From Planctomycetaceae bacterium (GTDB taxonomy: Bacteria > Planctomycetota > Planctomycetia > Pirellulales > UBA1268): a stretch of 22,106 nt of DNA. The notes beneath the pieces were generated by a model. That model worked only from the letters and a program-made list of their open reading frames with translations, had not been told where the DNA came from and did not search any database. Positions within the stretch are counted from its first letter, which is position 1, and each line of letters starts with the position of its first letter. This document shows positions 1 to 7,286 of this stretch, one piece after another. Location: positions 1 to 22,106 of the forward strand of contig CANHYS010000004.1 in NCBI GenBank assembly GCA_947464585.1. Reading direction: 5' to 3'. Made by a program: the position numbers and the translations under genes.

Positions 1-597
1 GACGTCTTTATCGACTCCGCCTGGAACCCACGGTTCACGCCGCTGTTTGGCGCCGAACTGGGCGTGCGGGTCGGCATCTACACCAACTGGGACGTCTTCG
101 TCTGGCAGAGCTGGCGACTCATGGGCCGCGCGGTGGGCACGCTGCAACTCACCCCCACCGTGCAGGGCAAGGCGGGGATCGTCTACCTCGACCGCAACCT
201 CGTCAAGCTGCTTCCAGTGCTCGGCTTCACCTGGACGCCCGACGCCGACACGCGCTACGACATTCTCTTCCCCACGCCGCGGGTCACCCGGCGGCTGACG
301 ACGCTGGGCAATCGCAACGTCTGGGGCTATTTCGCCGGCGAGTACGGCGGTGGCGCGTGGACCTTCCGACGCGATACGTACAACCCCAACGGCGACAGCA
401 TCTCCCCCTTCGACTACAACGACATTCGCGTGACGGCCGGCACGGAGTTCGTGCCGGTCGCCGGGCATGGCCTCACCGGCAACATGGAGGTGGGCTACGT
501 CTTCGCACGGCAGCTCTTCTTCGTCGACGGCCCGCCGCAGGGGCAGTATCAAGATCTCGACAGCACGCTCATGCTCCGCGTCGGCCTGGCCTATTAG
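1..597 (+). CDS. Outer-membrane beta-barrel-like protein, 5' truncated by window edge
   Basis: The frame is open from base 1 to the TAG at 595-597, so only the C-terminal 198 residues are present and the true start lies outside the window. The sequence is rich in alternating aromatic and polar stretches, and its last residues (LMLRVGLAY) end in an aromatic residue, as barrel proteins often do. It aligns closely by eye with the next gene: YLDRNLVKLLPVLGFTWTP matches YLDRYDVNILPAGGLLWTP, and GYFAGEYGGGAWTFRRD matches VYLAGEFGGNQWAVRRD. The two are therefore tandem paralogues, 14 bp apart. The family is common in planctomycetes and is annotated only as hypothetical or DUF6268-like barrel; substrate and role are unknown. 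Outer-membrane location is inferred from pattern only. Confidence 0.75.
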   Translation, partial: DVFIDSAWNPRFTPLFGAELGVRVGIYTNWDVFVWQSWRLMGRAVGTLQLTPTVQGKAGIVYLDRNLVKLLPVLGFTWTPDADTRYDILFPTPRVTRRLTTLGNRNVWGYFAGEYGGGAWTFRRDTYNPNGDSISPFDYNDIRVTAGTEFVPVAGHGLTGNMEVGYVFARQLFFVDGPPQGQYQDLDSTLMLRVGLAY

Positions 598-611
598 GCT
601 TCCCACAAGAC

Positions 612-1775
612 ATGCCAAACCGTGGCCGCCGGTTTTCAACGCGTTTCTCCCCCGTGGCTGCACGTTTTTCAGCGTGCCGAATCCGCTTCAAGATCCCTCG
701 GCCCCGTCTCGACGCCTGCTGCTGGCTGCTGCTCGTCGCCGCGAGCATCGCCAGCGCTGACGACACGGCCGACAGCGTCATCACGCTGCTGCCGCCGGTC
801 GACGAGGAGGCGCTGAAAGAGATCCAGCCGCAGCGGGATCAGACCATCTTCGACCGCATTCGGCTGGCGGCTCTCGGTGACCCGCAGGATCTCACCGAGC
901 CGCTTCTACCCGACGACGTGGCGCCGCCGGGCCAGCCCAGGCAGGAGTTCGAGCCGCCGGCGGGCCGCAAGCTGCCCCCCGGAGCCAAGCCGGGCGCGTT
1001 GCAACAGGTGATCTTCACGGCCACGGAGCTGCCCAGGCTCGGCTCCGACGGCCTCGGCCTCACCACCCTCGACACGAGCCTCACGATCGGCCTTCCCGCA
1101 CCAACGGTCAATTCCCCGCTTCTCATCACCCCGGGCTTCGGCACGACGTTCGTTGACGAGGCGAACGGGCCGACCGATCCGGGGCTGCCGTCGCAGCTCT
1201 ATGAATCGTGGCTGCAGGCCCGCTGGCTGCGGAAGATCGGCGAGCGGTTTGGCGTCGATCTGGCCGTGGCACCAGGCTGGTACAGCGACTTCGCGAACGA
1301 CACCCCGCAGGCCCTCCGCGTCACGGGGCATGGCTTCGGGGCGTGGGAATACTCCAAAAACCTGCGGGTCGTAGCGGGCGTGATCTATCTCGACCGCTAC
1401 GACGTCAACATCCTTCCCGCGGGCGGCCTGCTTTGGACGCCCGCCGACGACAAGCGGTTCGAGCTGATCTTTCCACGGCCGCGGCTGGCGTGGCGAGTGG
1501 CCGAGAGCGACCGTGCGGCACAGTGGGTCTATTTGGCTGGCGAGTTTGGCGGCAACCAGTGGGCCGTCCGCCGAGACAGCGGCGTCAACGACGTGGTCGT
1601 CTACCACGACTACCGCATGCTGGCCGGCTGGGAGCGGCGGCCTGCCGATCTCGGCGTCAGCTGGCGATTCGAAACCGGCTGGGTGTTCGGCCGCCTCGTC
1701 GAGTATTACATCACCGACACCGCCGACTACCGCCCCAGCGACACCTTCTTGGTCCGCGCGGGCATCTGGTACTAG
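612..1775 (+). CDS. Outer-membrane beta-barrel-like protein (tandem paralogue)
   Basis: The protein is 387 residues from the ATG at 612. A hydrophobic segment (CCWLLLVAASIASA, about residues 36-50) looks like a signal peptide cut before DDTADS. Because about 33 residues precede it, the GTG at 654 is an alternative start. No clear ribosome binding site precedes either start. After a Pro-rich stretch (about residues 95-125) the body from ITPGFGTTF to the C-terminal FLVRAGIWY is a run of short amphipathic strands typical of an outer-membrane barrel. The C-terminal half is clearly homologous to the gene just upstream, so the pair arose by duplication. No catalytic motif was seen. Function is unknown. 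Confidence 0.8.
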   Translation: MPNRGRRFSTRFSPVAARFSACRIRFKIPRPRLDACCWLLLVAASIASADDTADSVITLLPPVDEEALKEIQPQRDQTIFDRIRLAALGDPQDLTEPLLPDDVAPPGQPRQEFEPPAGRKLPPGAKPGALQQVIFTATELPRLGSDGLGLTTLDTSLTIGLPAPTVNSPLLITPGFGTTFVDEANGPTDPGLPSQLYESWLQARWLRKIGERFGVDLAVAPGWYSDFANDTPQALRVTGHGFGAWEYSKNLRVVAGVIYLDRYDVNILPAGGLLWTPADDKRFELIFPRPRLAWRVAESDRAAQWVYLAGEFGGNQWAVRRDSGVNDVVVYHDYRMLAGWERRPADLGVSWRFETGWVFGRLVEYYITDTADYRPSDTFLVRAGIWY

Positions 1776-1867
1776 CGGCACGCCGAAGGCCTGCGTCCCA
1801 GTCCTGTTGGGCACGGGATGTACAAGTTTTTCTCGTTGATTCCATGATTGCTGCGGTTTCGCAATAC

Positions 1868-1943
1868 GGATTCCCTCGCTCGCGCTTCGGGCTTGCCTGG
1901 GAACCTCTGTTCATCCAAGCCCGCAGCGCAAGCAAGGGAATAC
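1868..1943. repeat. Long imperfect palindrome (REP-like intergenic element)
   Basis: The arms 1870-1895 and 1916-1941 are 26 bp each and pair at 23 of 26 positions, with a 20-nt loop. The left arm begins ATTCCCTCGCTCGCG and the right arm ends GCGCAAGCAAGGGAAT. The heptamer AATACGG also occurs as a direct repeat at both outer edges (1863-1869 and 1939-1945). It lies in the non-coding region after the barrel gene. Elements of this style, built on GCTTGCGCT-CGGGCTTG arms, are scattered in planctomycete intergenic regions to my knowledge. No second copy was found in this window. It could alternatively act as a bidirectional terminator, although no T tract follows. Confidence 0.7.
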
Positions 1944-2054
1944 GGGCCGCCCGCCGTGAGGGCCTCTTCAACGATCGTGCTGAGGGTGCACGAACGCTTG
2001 AGAGCAGCCTGACGGGCCTGCCATTAGCAGATCGTAGCCAATGGTGATGGTTGT

Positions 2055-2092
2055 CCGCATGCATCACCATGCATTCTATGTGCATCATGCGG
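2055..2092. repeat. Inverted repeat around the start of the antitoxin-like remnant
   Basis: CCGCATG at 2055-2061 pairs with CATGCGG at 2086-2092, and ATGCAT-like hexamers recur between them. Antitoxins often bind such palindromes over their own start, so this could be a relic autoregulatory site. It is short, and chance similarity is possible. Confidence 0.3.
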
Positions 2093-2263
2093 CAGCCAGA
2101 CGACGGCAGCTATGACGAGATCCTGAAAGAACTGGCTTTCACGAGGATGGTCCAGAGGGGTCTTGATGATGCCGACGCGACCGGGCGGACAAGGCCCGAT
2201 GTCTCGCCCCTGGGCTCAAGCTCATCGTCGGTGCCAGGCTCTTCGATGTCGTGCGAAGTCTGA
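2078..2263 (+). pseudogene. Antitoxin-like small protein remnant, frame lost after ~36 residues
   Basis: From ATG 2078 (or 2087) the frame reads MRQPDDGSYDEILKELAFTR and then MVQRGLDDADATGRT. This resembles the N-terminus of short planctomycete antitoxin-like proteins whose usual continuation after GRT is an ISHEEV-type helix. Here the sequence after GRT becomes low-complexity (RPDVSPLGSSSSS) and stops at 2263, while the following bases encode a different conserved protein in another frame. I read this as an antitoxin gene truncated by a deletion that joined it to the next gene. No toxin partner (RelE or ParE type) is present. Family assignment is from memory of the sequence pattern and is moderate. 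Confidence 0.5.
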
Positions 2264-2397
2264 TGCTTGCAGGCATACGAGATCGGCATCCCGACTGGCC
2301 GGCGGCCGCGATCGAGATGGAATTCCAGCGGATGCCTATACTTTCGCCTCTCGACAGCATGCCAGTTCCATCGGAAGAGACGCAACCATGCCTGTGA
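2218..2397 (+). pseudogene. Fragment of a small conserved planctomycete protein (nucleotidyltransferase-associated), no start
   Basis: A frame different from the antitoxin remnant encodes ARLFDVVRSLMLAGIRDRHP, followed by DWPAAAIEMEFQRMPILSP, and ends at a TGA at 2395-2397. The RLFD..RS.MLAGIRDRHPDWP pattern is one I associate with short proteins encoded next to AbiEii-like nucleotidyltransferases in planctomycetes. The frame has no proper start: it is open only from 2170, just after two consecutive TGA codons, and ATG 2263 falls inside the conserved part. Its last 10 bases overlap the start of the sulfatase gene. Most likely the 5' half was deleted. A small expressed protein from GTG 2251 or ATG 2263 cannot be excluded. 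Confidence 0.5.
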
Positions 2398-4214
2398 GCC
2401 GACACCGGGCACTCCTCCCAGCCATGGCGGCCATCGCGGTCGCCTTCATACACGCGGCGCCAGCCCCGGCGGCCGAGACGAGCCCGGTCGATACGCGGCC
2501 TCCCAACGTCGTCGTCATCCTCGCCGACGACGCAGGCTATGGTGACTATTCGTTCGTGGGCAACACGAACCTCTCGACGCCCGCGATCGACTCGCTCGCG
2601 CGGCATGGTGCGGTGCTCTCGCAGTTTTTCGTGCAGCCGGTCTGCTCGCCCACCCGGGCCGAACTGCTCACCGGCCGCTATGCCCCGCGGAGCGGCGTCC
2701 GCGGCGTCTCGCTTGGCCAGGAACGGATGGATCCCGCTGAACGCACGCTGGCCAACGTCTTCCACGATGCCGGCCACGCCACCGGCTGCTTCGGCAAGTG
2801 GCATAACGGCACGCAGTGGCCCTACCACCCACAGGCCCGCGGCTTCGATACCTTTTATGGTTTCACCGAAGGGCATTGGAACAGCTACCACGACGCCCCG
2901 ATGGAGCACGATGGCCGGTTCGTCCGCGGCACGGGTTTCATTGTCGACGACATCACCAGCCGGGCACTCGATTTCGTCAGGCGTTCGCAGGCGGATGGCA
3001 GACCCTTTTTCTGCTACCTCGCGCTGAATACACCACACTCCCCGATGGACGTTCCGGATGATGAGTGGAGCCGGTTCCGCGACAACCCGATCGGGCTCCG
3101 AGGGACCGAGGGCGATGGCGAGGACCTGCCGTTCACCCGCGCCGCATTGGCGATGATGGAAAACCTCGACTCAAACGTCGGCCGCGTGCTCGCCACGCTC
3201 AACTCACTCGGCATCGCCGACGACACGATCGTCGTGTTCTTCTCCGACAATGGCCCCAACAGCAGCCGCTGGTGCGGCGGCCTGCGGGGCCGCAAGGGCG
3301 GCACGGATGACGGCGGCGTGCGGAGCGTCTGCTGCCTCCGCTGGCCGGGACGGATCAAGCCCGGCACACGCATCCCTCAGCTCGCCGGTGCGATCGATCT
3401 GTTGCCGACGCTCGCGGGCCTGGCCGGTGTCGCACTCGGCCCGACACAACCGCTCGATGGGATTGATCTCTCGCCACTCCTGCTCGGCACAGCCGAGGCC
3501 GAGTCGGTGGCGAAGCGGGCCGACGGTCGCACGATCGTCGCGAGCTTCGGTGGCAAGGTGAGTGTCCGCAGCCAGACACACCGGCTCGACGCGCAGGACA
3601 GGCTCTACAATATGGAAGCCGATCCCGGTCAGACACGCGACGTGGCCGCGGTGCTGCCCGAAGAGGCCGCGCGGCTCGGGGCCATCGCTGCCGCCTGGCG
3701 GCGCGACGTGCTCAATGCCGTGCCGCCGCCGAAAGAGGAACGCTTCCCGGTGGCGGCTGCCGGTGCACCGCACACGGAGCTGCCGGCCCGCGACGGCGTG
3801 CCGCACGGCGGCATCACCCGCAGTTCGAAGGCTCCTAACTGCTCCTCTTTCACGAATTGGAAAACGATCGACGACTCGATCACGTGGACGGTCGACGTGC
3901 TCGCGGCGGGCTTGTACGACGCCGAACTCTGGTACACATGCCCCGAGGCCGACGCCGGCTCAACGGTGACGCTCACCTGCGGCCCCGCATCGACGCAGGC
4001 CACGATGCAGCCCGGCTGGGATCCGCCGCTGGATACCAACCACGACCGCGTGCCCCGCAAGGGGGAGGGATTCGACAAGGAGTTTCGGCCGCTCGCGCTT
4101 GGCCGGATCACCCTGGCCGCGGGCCCCGCCACACTCACGCTCCGCGCGACGACGATTCCCGGCGGCAGCGTCGCCGACGTCCGGCGACTCGTGCTTGTGC
4201 CGAGCAAGCGATAG
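2388..4214 (+). CDS. Secreted sulfatase with C-terminal beta-sandwich-like extension
   Basis: This 608-residue protein is a formylglycine-dependent sulfatase (arylsulfatase A type) that would hydrolyse sulfate esters, probably on polysaccharides. The start at ATG 2388 gives a clear signal peptide (ALLPAMAAIAVAFIHAAPAPAAE). Metal-binding ADD follows in VVVILADDAGYGD, and the CxPxR signature CSPTR puts the modifiable cysteine at residue 86. FGKWHNG and the DNGPN segment supply further active-site residues. After the sulfatase fold, from about residue 465, there is an extra domain starting near HTELPARDGVPHGG with beta-rich sequence (WTVDVLAAGLYDAELWYTC, ITLAAGPATLTLRATT) that looks like a carbohydrate-binding-type sandwich. 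The substrate cannot be deduced. The start lies inside the tail of an upstream gene remnant, so its promoter may have been altered by that rearrangement. Confidence 0.93.
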   Translation: MPVSRHRALLPAMAAIAVAFIHAAPAPAAETSPVDTRPPNVVVILADDAGYGDYSFVGNTNLSTPAIDSLARHGAVLSQFFVQPVCSPTRAELLTGRYAPRSGVRGVSLGQERMDPAERTLANVFHDAGHATGCFGKWHNGTQWPYHPQARGFDTFYGFTEGHWNSYHDAPMEHDGRFVRGTGFIVDDITSRALDFVRRSQADGRPFFCYLALNTPHSPMDVPDDEWSRFRDNPIGLRGTEGDGEDLPFTRAALAMMENLDSNVGRVLATLNSLGIADDTIVVFFSDNGPNSSRWCGGLRGRKGGTDDGGVRSVCCLRWPGRIKPGTRIPQLAGAIDLLPTLAGLAGVALGPTQPLDGIDLSPLLLGTAEAESVAKRADGRTIVASFGGKVSVRSQTHRLDAQDRLYNMEADPGQTRDVAAVLPEEAARLGAIAAAWRRDVLNAVPPPKEERFPVAAAGAPHTELPARDGVPHGGITRSSKAPNCSSFTNWKTIDDSITWTVDVLAAGLYDAELWYTCPEADAGSTVTLTCGPASTQATMQPGWDPPLDTNHDRVPRKGEGFDKEFRPLALGRITLAAGPATLTLRATTIPGGSVADVRRLVLVPSKR

Positions 4215-4259
4215 CGTCCGCAGGTGTCAGCATCCGCAGTCTGATGGTCACGCCCGGTC

Positions 4260-4940
4260 TCAAGCCTCGTCCACGACGATGAGGTCGTAGACATAGCGGC
4301 CGCGGGCGTTGCGGCCGCGGGTGAGCCGGAAGCCACAACTGAACACTGCTGACGGCTGCCCGCCGTCCACCGCGACCGGCGCCGGCACAAACCCGTTCTC
4401 ACCGCGGTGGTGGATGACGAACTCAAGTTCCGGGCCGCGGGCATCGATGAGCCAGAACTCCGTCACCCCGGCGGCGAAGTAGGCAGGGGGCAGCCGACGA
4501 CGGTCCTTGCCGACCGACGCATCGCTGACGATCTCGACCACCAGTTCAGGACCGCCTTCAAGCTCGACAAAACGGTCGGTCTCGCCCCCGGCTTTTGGAG
4601 TGAGCCGGACCCGGTCGGTGTCGATCGCGGCATCAGACACGGCGACCACGTCGGGCTCCGCCGATACATTCCCCGCGACCGATGAAATCCTCGTCTCGCC
4701 GGTGAAGAGGTTGTAGCCCTTGCGCCGCGCAAGCGGCCACAGCGACGCGACGATCGCGGTCTTGAGCGTGCCGTGCGTGAACAGGTCTTCCGGTGACATA
4801 TCCACCTCGATCTGCGAGCCAACCCAGTCGATACGGCCCCGCTTGGGAAACGATTCGGAGAGCGCCCAGTGGCGAAAGGCTGAGAGCGTCGCCACGGTGC
4901 CCGGAATTTCGACCTGGTCTTCGACAAGCACCGTGGCCAT
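4260..4940 (-). CDS. Uma2 family protein (PD-(D/E)xK nuclease fold)
   Basis: The product is 226 residues from ATG 4940, chosen because GAGGG lies eight bases upstream; an in-frame ATG at 4991 would add 17 unconvincing residues. Uma2 (DUF820) proteins have a restriction-endonuclease-like fold. Candidate catalytic positions are visible in order: PD at 96-97 (AEPDVVAVSD), E136 in VVEIVSDAS and K145, followed by the family block AYFAAGVTEFWLIDA. The family is strongly expanded in planctomycetes and cyanobacteria, and its biological role is not established. The gene is convergent with the sulfatase (45 bp apart) and divergent from pdxH. It is likely transcribed alone from the promoter candidate at 5001-5029. 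Confidence 0.88.
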   Translation of the reverse strand: MATVLVEDQVEIPGTVATLSAFRHWALSESFPKRGRIDWVGSQIEVDMSPEDLFTHGTLKTAIVASLWPLARRKGYNLFTGETRISSVAGNVSAEPDVVAVSDAAIDTDRVRLTPKAGGETDRFVELEGGPELVVEIVSDASVGKDRRRLPPAYFAAGVTEFWLIDARGPELEFVIHHRGENGFVPAPVAVDGGQPSAVFSCGFRLTRGRNARGRYVYDLIVVDEA

Positions 4941-5000
4941 GGGATCACCCTCACAGAGAAGGACAGAGGGAGAGAACGACAGGGGAGGCAATTGGACGCT

Positions 5001-5029
5001 TGTATAGCATCTTAACAGCCCGACGGCAA
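5001..5029 (-). promoter_or_regulatory. Sigma-70-like promoter candidate for the Uma2 gene
   Basis: Read on the minus strand, TTGCCG (5029-5024) and TATACA (5006-5001) are separated by exactly 17 bases. The -10 lies about 60 bases before the ATG at 4940. Similarity to the consensus is good for such GC-rich DNA, but no transcript data support it. Confidence 0.4.
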
Positions 5030-5100
5030 TCGATCAAACCAGCTCCATCGAGCAGATGAGGCGTCGACGCACGCCCGTTCTCGGCCATGCCGTATACAGT

Positions 5101-5137
5101 CATGATCGATGCAGCGATGATGAACGCAGCGATCATG
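5101..5137. promoter_or_regulatory. Inverted repeat plus direct repeat upstream of pdxH
   Basis: CATGATCG (5101-5108) is exactly mirrored by CGATCATG (5130-5137) with a 21-nt spacer. GCAGCGAT is also directly repeated at 5111-5118 and 5126-5133. The element ends 32 bases before the pdxH start and could be a regulator binding site or 5' leader hairpin. Function is unknown. Confidence 0.35.
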
Positions 5138-5169
5138 GATACCGTGTGGCCGACGGAGGATCGAACCAG

Positions 5170-5841
5170 ATGGAACCCAATATGGAACCCAACATAGAGT
5201 CCCGGGCGACCCACGCCCGCAAGGAATACGAGCAGGGCGCGCTCGACGAAGCCACGGTCGAGCGCGACCCGATCCGGCAGTTCGCGATCTGGTACGACGC
5301 GGCCGTGGCCGCCGGGGTGCCCGAGCCTGAAGCGATGACGCTCTCCACCGCCACGCCCGACGGCCGACCCTCGGCCCGCATCGTGCTCTTACGGGGCTTC
5401 GATGCCCGCGGCTTCTGCTTCTACACGAACTACGAGAGCCGCAAGGGCCGGGAGCTGACCGACAATCCCCACGCCGCGCTGACCTTCCACTGGGCGGCGC
5501 TCGAGCGGCAGGTGCGGATCGAGGGCCGCGTGGAGCAGACGACCGCGGCTGAGAGCGACGCCTATTTTCACAGTCGGCCAAGTACGTCGCGGATCGGCGC
5601 CTGGGGCTCGCCTCAGAGCGAGGTCATTCCTGACCGCGACACACTCGAACAACTCTTCACCCGCTTCCGTGCAGAGCACCCCGACGACGCGGCGATCCCG
5701 CGGCCCGACCACTGGGGCGGTTTCCGACTCATCCCTGAGCGAATCGAATTCTGGCAGGGCCGTCCGAGCCGGCTCCACGACCGGCTCCGCTTCCGTCGCG
5801 ATGCTTTCGGCCCCTGGATCACGGAACGGCTCGCTCCGTGA
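5170..5841 (+). CDS. pdxH: Pyridoxamine 5'-phosphate oxidase
   Basis: This cytosolic FMN enzyme oxidises pyridoxamine or pyridoxine 5'-phosphate to pyridoxal 5'-phosphate, the last step of vitamin B6 salvage. The product is 223 residues, close to the 218 of the E. coli enzyme. FMN-binding segments are RIVLLRGFD (70-78) and [13 protein letters not shown] (84-96). The substrate and C-terminal signature is [20 protein letters not shown] (182-201) followed by RLHDR and the terminal ERLAP. ATG 5170 is preceded by GGAGGA nine bases away. A second ATG at 5182 follows a 12-bp duplication giving MEPNMEPN. The gene is divergent from Uma2 and may head a short operon with the SGNH gene 68 bp downstream. 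Confidence 0.95.
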   Translation: MEPNMEPNIESRATHARKEYEQGALDEATVERDPIRQFAIWYDAAVAAGVPEPEAMTLSTATPDGRPSARIVLLRGFDARGFCFYTNYESRKGRELTDNPHAALTFHWAALERQVRIEGRVEQTTAAESDAYFHSRPSTSRIGAWGSPQSEVIPDRDTLEQLFTRFRAEHPDDAAIPRPDHWGGFRLIPERIEFWQGRPSRLHDRLRFRRDAFGPWITERLAP

Positions 5842-5909
5842 AGAAGCCCGGGCTATTCTGGAGCGATCACGCCACCGCCGCTCCCTTGCGACCACTGGAC
5901 AACGCCCCC

Positions 5910-6785
5910 ATGAACCTGAAACCGTTCAACACCCTCACGCTCGTGCTCTGCTCGTTGTGGGCTCCCGCCCTCGTGCCGGCGGTGGGTCGAGCCGAGCCGG
6001 CCGTGAAAACCGGTGAGAAGATTGCGTTTCTCGGCGACTCGATCACGCAGGGCGGCGCGAACAACGCGTCTGGCTATGTGCGGCTGGTGATCAGCGGGCT
6101 GGAGGCCAACGGGATCAAGGCGACGATGATTCCCGCCGGCATCAGCGGCCACAAGTCGAACCAGATGCTGGAACGGCTCGACAAGGACGTGATCAGCAAG
6201 AAGCCCGACTGGATGACGCTCAGCTGCGGCGTGAACGATGTCTGGCACGGGGCGAACGGCGTCCCCCTCGATGCCTACAAGAAGAACATCACTGCCATCG
6301 TCGACCGGGCCCAGGCCGCGGGCATCAAGGTGATGATCCTGACCGCCACGATGATTCGCGAGGATGCGACCAACAGTGAGAACCAGCAGCTCGCACCCTA
6401 CAACGCCTTTTTGCGAACGTTGGCGGTGGACAAGAAATGCCTGCTCGCCGACCTGGATGCCGATATGCATGCCGCGCTCAAGCCCGGCCCGCATCACGAC
6501 CACCAGCTCACCTCCGACGGGGTCCACATGAATCCGCTCGGGGATCGGATGATGGCCCGCGGCATCTTGAAAGCCTTCGGCCTCTCCGACGCCGAACTGA
6601 AAACGGCCAACGAATTCTGGTTGAACGCCCCGAACACCTGCGAGGTGGGCGGCAAGACGAAGCTCACGCTGAGGCAGTACGAACAGCTTCGTCAGCTCGC
6701 CGCCACACGCGGCACGTCGGTCGGCAACCTCCTGCAGGACGAAACTGCGAAAGCGATCGACACGCTGTTGAAGACCGCTCCCTGA
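5910..6785 (+). CDS. Secreted SGNH/GDSL-family hydrolase
   Basis: The 291-residue protein carries an N-terminal signal peptide (LTLVLCSLWAPALVPAVGRA) and SGNH blocks: GDSITQ with nucleophile S44, GISGHKS (block II-like), GVNDVWH (block III) and DGVHMNPLGD with D203 and H206. Family members are esterases or acetyl-esterases acting on polysaccharide side chains, lipids or sialic acids; the exact substrate is unknown. ATG 5910 is preferred because it places the signal peptide at the N-terminus. A GTG at 5838 overlapping the pdxH stop would add 24 residues in front of it. A helical C-terminal tail of about 65 residues follows the hydrolase core. Position 68 bp after pdxH suggests possible co-transcription, though the two functions are not obviously linked. 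Confidence 0.88.
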   Translation: MNLKPFNTLTLVLCSLWAPALVPAVGRAEPAVKTGEKIAFLGDSITQGGANNASGYVRLVISGLEANGIKATMIPAGISGHKSNQMLERLDKDVISKKPDWMTLSCGVNDVWHGANGVPLDAYKKNITAIVDRAQAAGIKVMILTATMIREDATNSENQQLAPYNAFLRTLAVDKKCLLADLDADMHAALKPGPHHDHQLTSDGVHMNPLGDRMMARGILKAFGLSDAELKTANEFWLNAPNTCEVGGKTKLTLRQYEQLRQLAATRGTSVGNLLQDETAKAIDTLLKTAP

Positions 6786-6839
6786 TCAAACGCCATCAAA
6801 GACAGCTGGGACGAGATCCCGCTGGATTGGAGACACCGT

Positions 6840-7181
6840 ATGTCCGAAACGCCGCTCGAAGTCTCCGCCGCGGAAGCCAAACGGCTCCTCTGGGAGGCAC
6901 ATCCGGGAGAGATGCTCTTGCTCGATTGCCGCACGCCCGACGAGCATGCGACGGCGAAGATCGCCGGGGCGTTGCTCGTGCCGATGCAGGAGCTGCCCGA
7001 ACGCATCGGTGAACTCGATGCCTGGAAGACGAAGCCGATCATCGTCCACTGCCACCACGGCGTCCGCAGCCTGAGAGTCACGCACTGGCTCCGCGAACGG
7101 GGCTTCGCCGCCGTCTCGAGCATGCAGGGTGGCATCGATGCCTGGAGCACCGACGTCGATCGAACCGTGCCGCGATACTGA
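6840..7181 (+). CDS. Rhodanese-like domain protein (single domain)
   Basis: The 113-residue protein is a single rhodanese domain: LLLDCRTPDEHATAKIAGAL at the N-terminal half, then the active-site loop CHHGVRS with catalytic C71, and GGIDAWS near the end. Such small rhodaneses carry sulfane sulfur as a cysteine persulfide and act in sulfur transfer or detoxification. There is no signal peptide, so it is probably cytosolic. A GGAG motif lies about seven bases before the ATG. It follows the SGNH gene by 54 bp on the same strand and may belong to the pdxH transcription unit. Confidence 0.9.
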   Translation: MSETPLEVSAAEAKRLLWEAHPGEMLLLDCRTPDEHATAKIAGALLVPMQELPERIGELDAWKTKPIIVHCHHGVRSLRVTHWLRERGFAAVSSMQGGIDAWSTDVDRTVPRY

Positions 7182-7286
7182 AACATCGCACCACCCCGTC
7201 CACGCGGAGCGGTGTCATTGTTTTGTGGACAGCGCCGCTGCGGCACCGAAACCGGGCTATAACCCGGCTGAGGAGTCGAACGCCGC

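Noticed and set aside
906..1814. 302-codon minus-strand frame opposite the barrel gene
   Set aside because: Antisense shadow of a protein with a clear paralogue on the + strand.
7252..7271. CCGGG-CTATAA-CCCGG palindrome before the second sulfatase as operator or promoter
   Set aside because: The stem is only five pairs, and no -35 element lies at proper spacing before the TATAAC.
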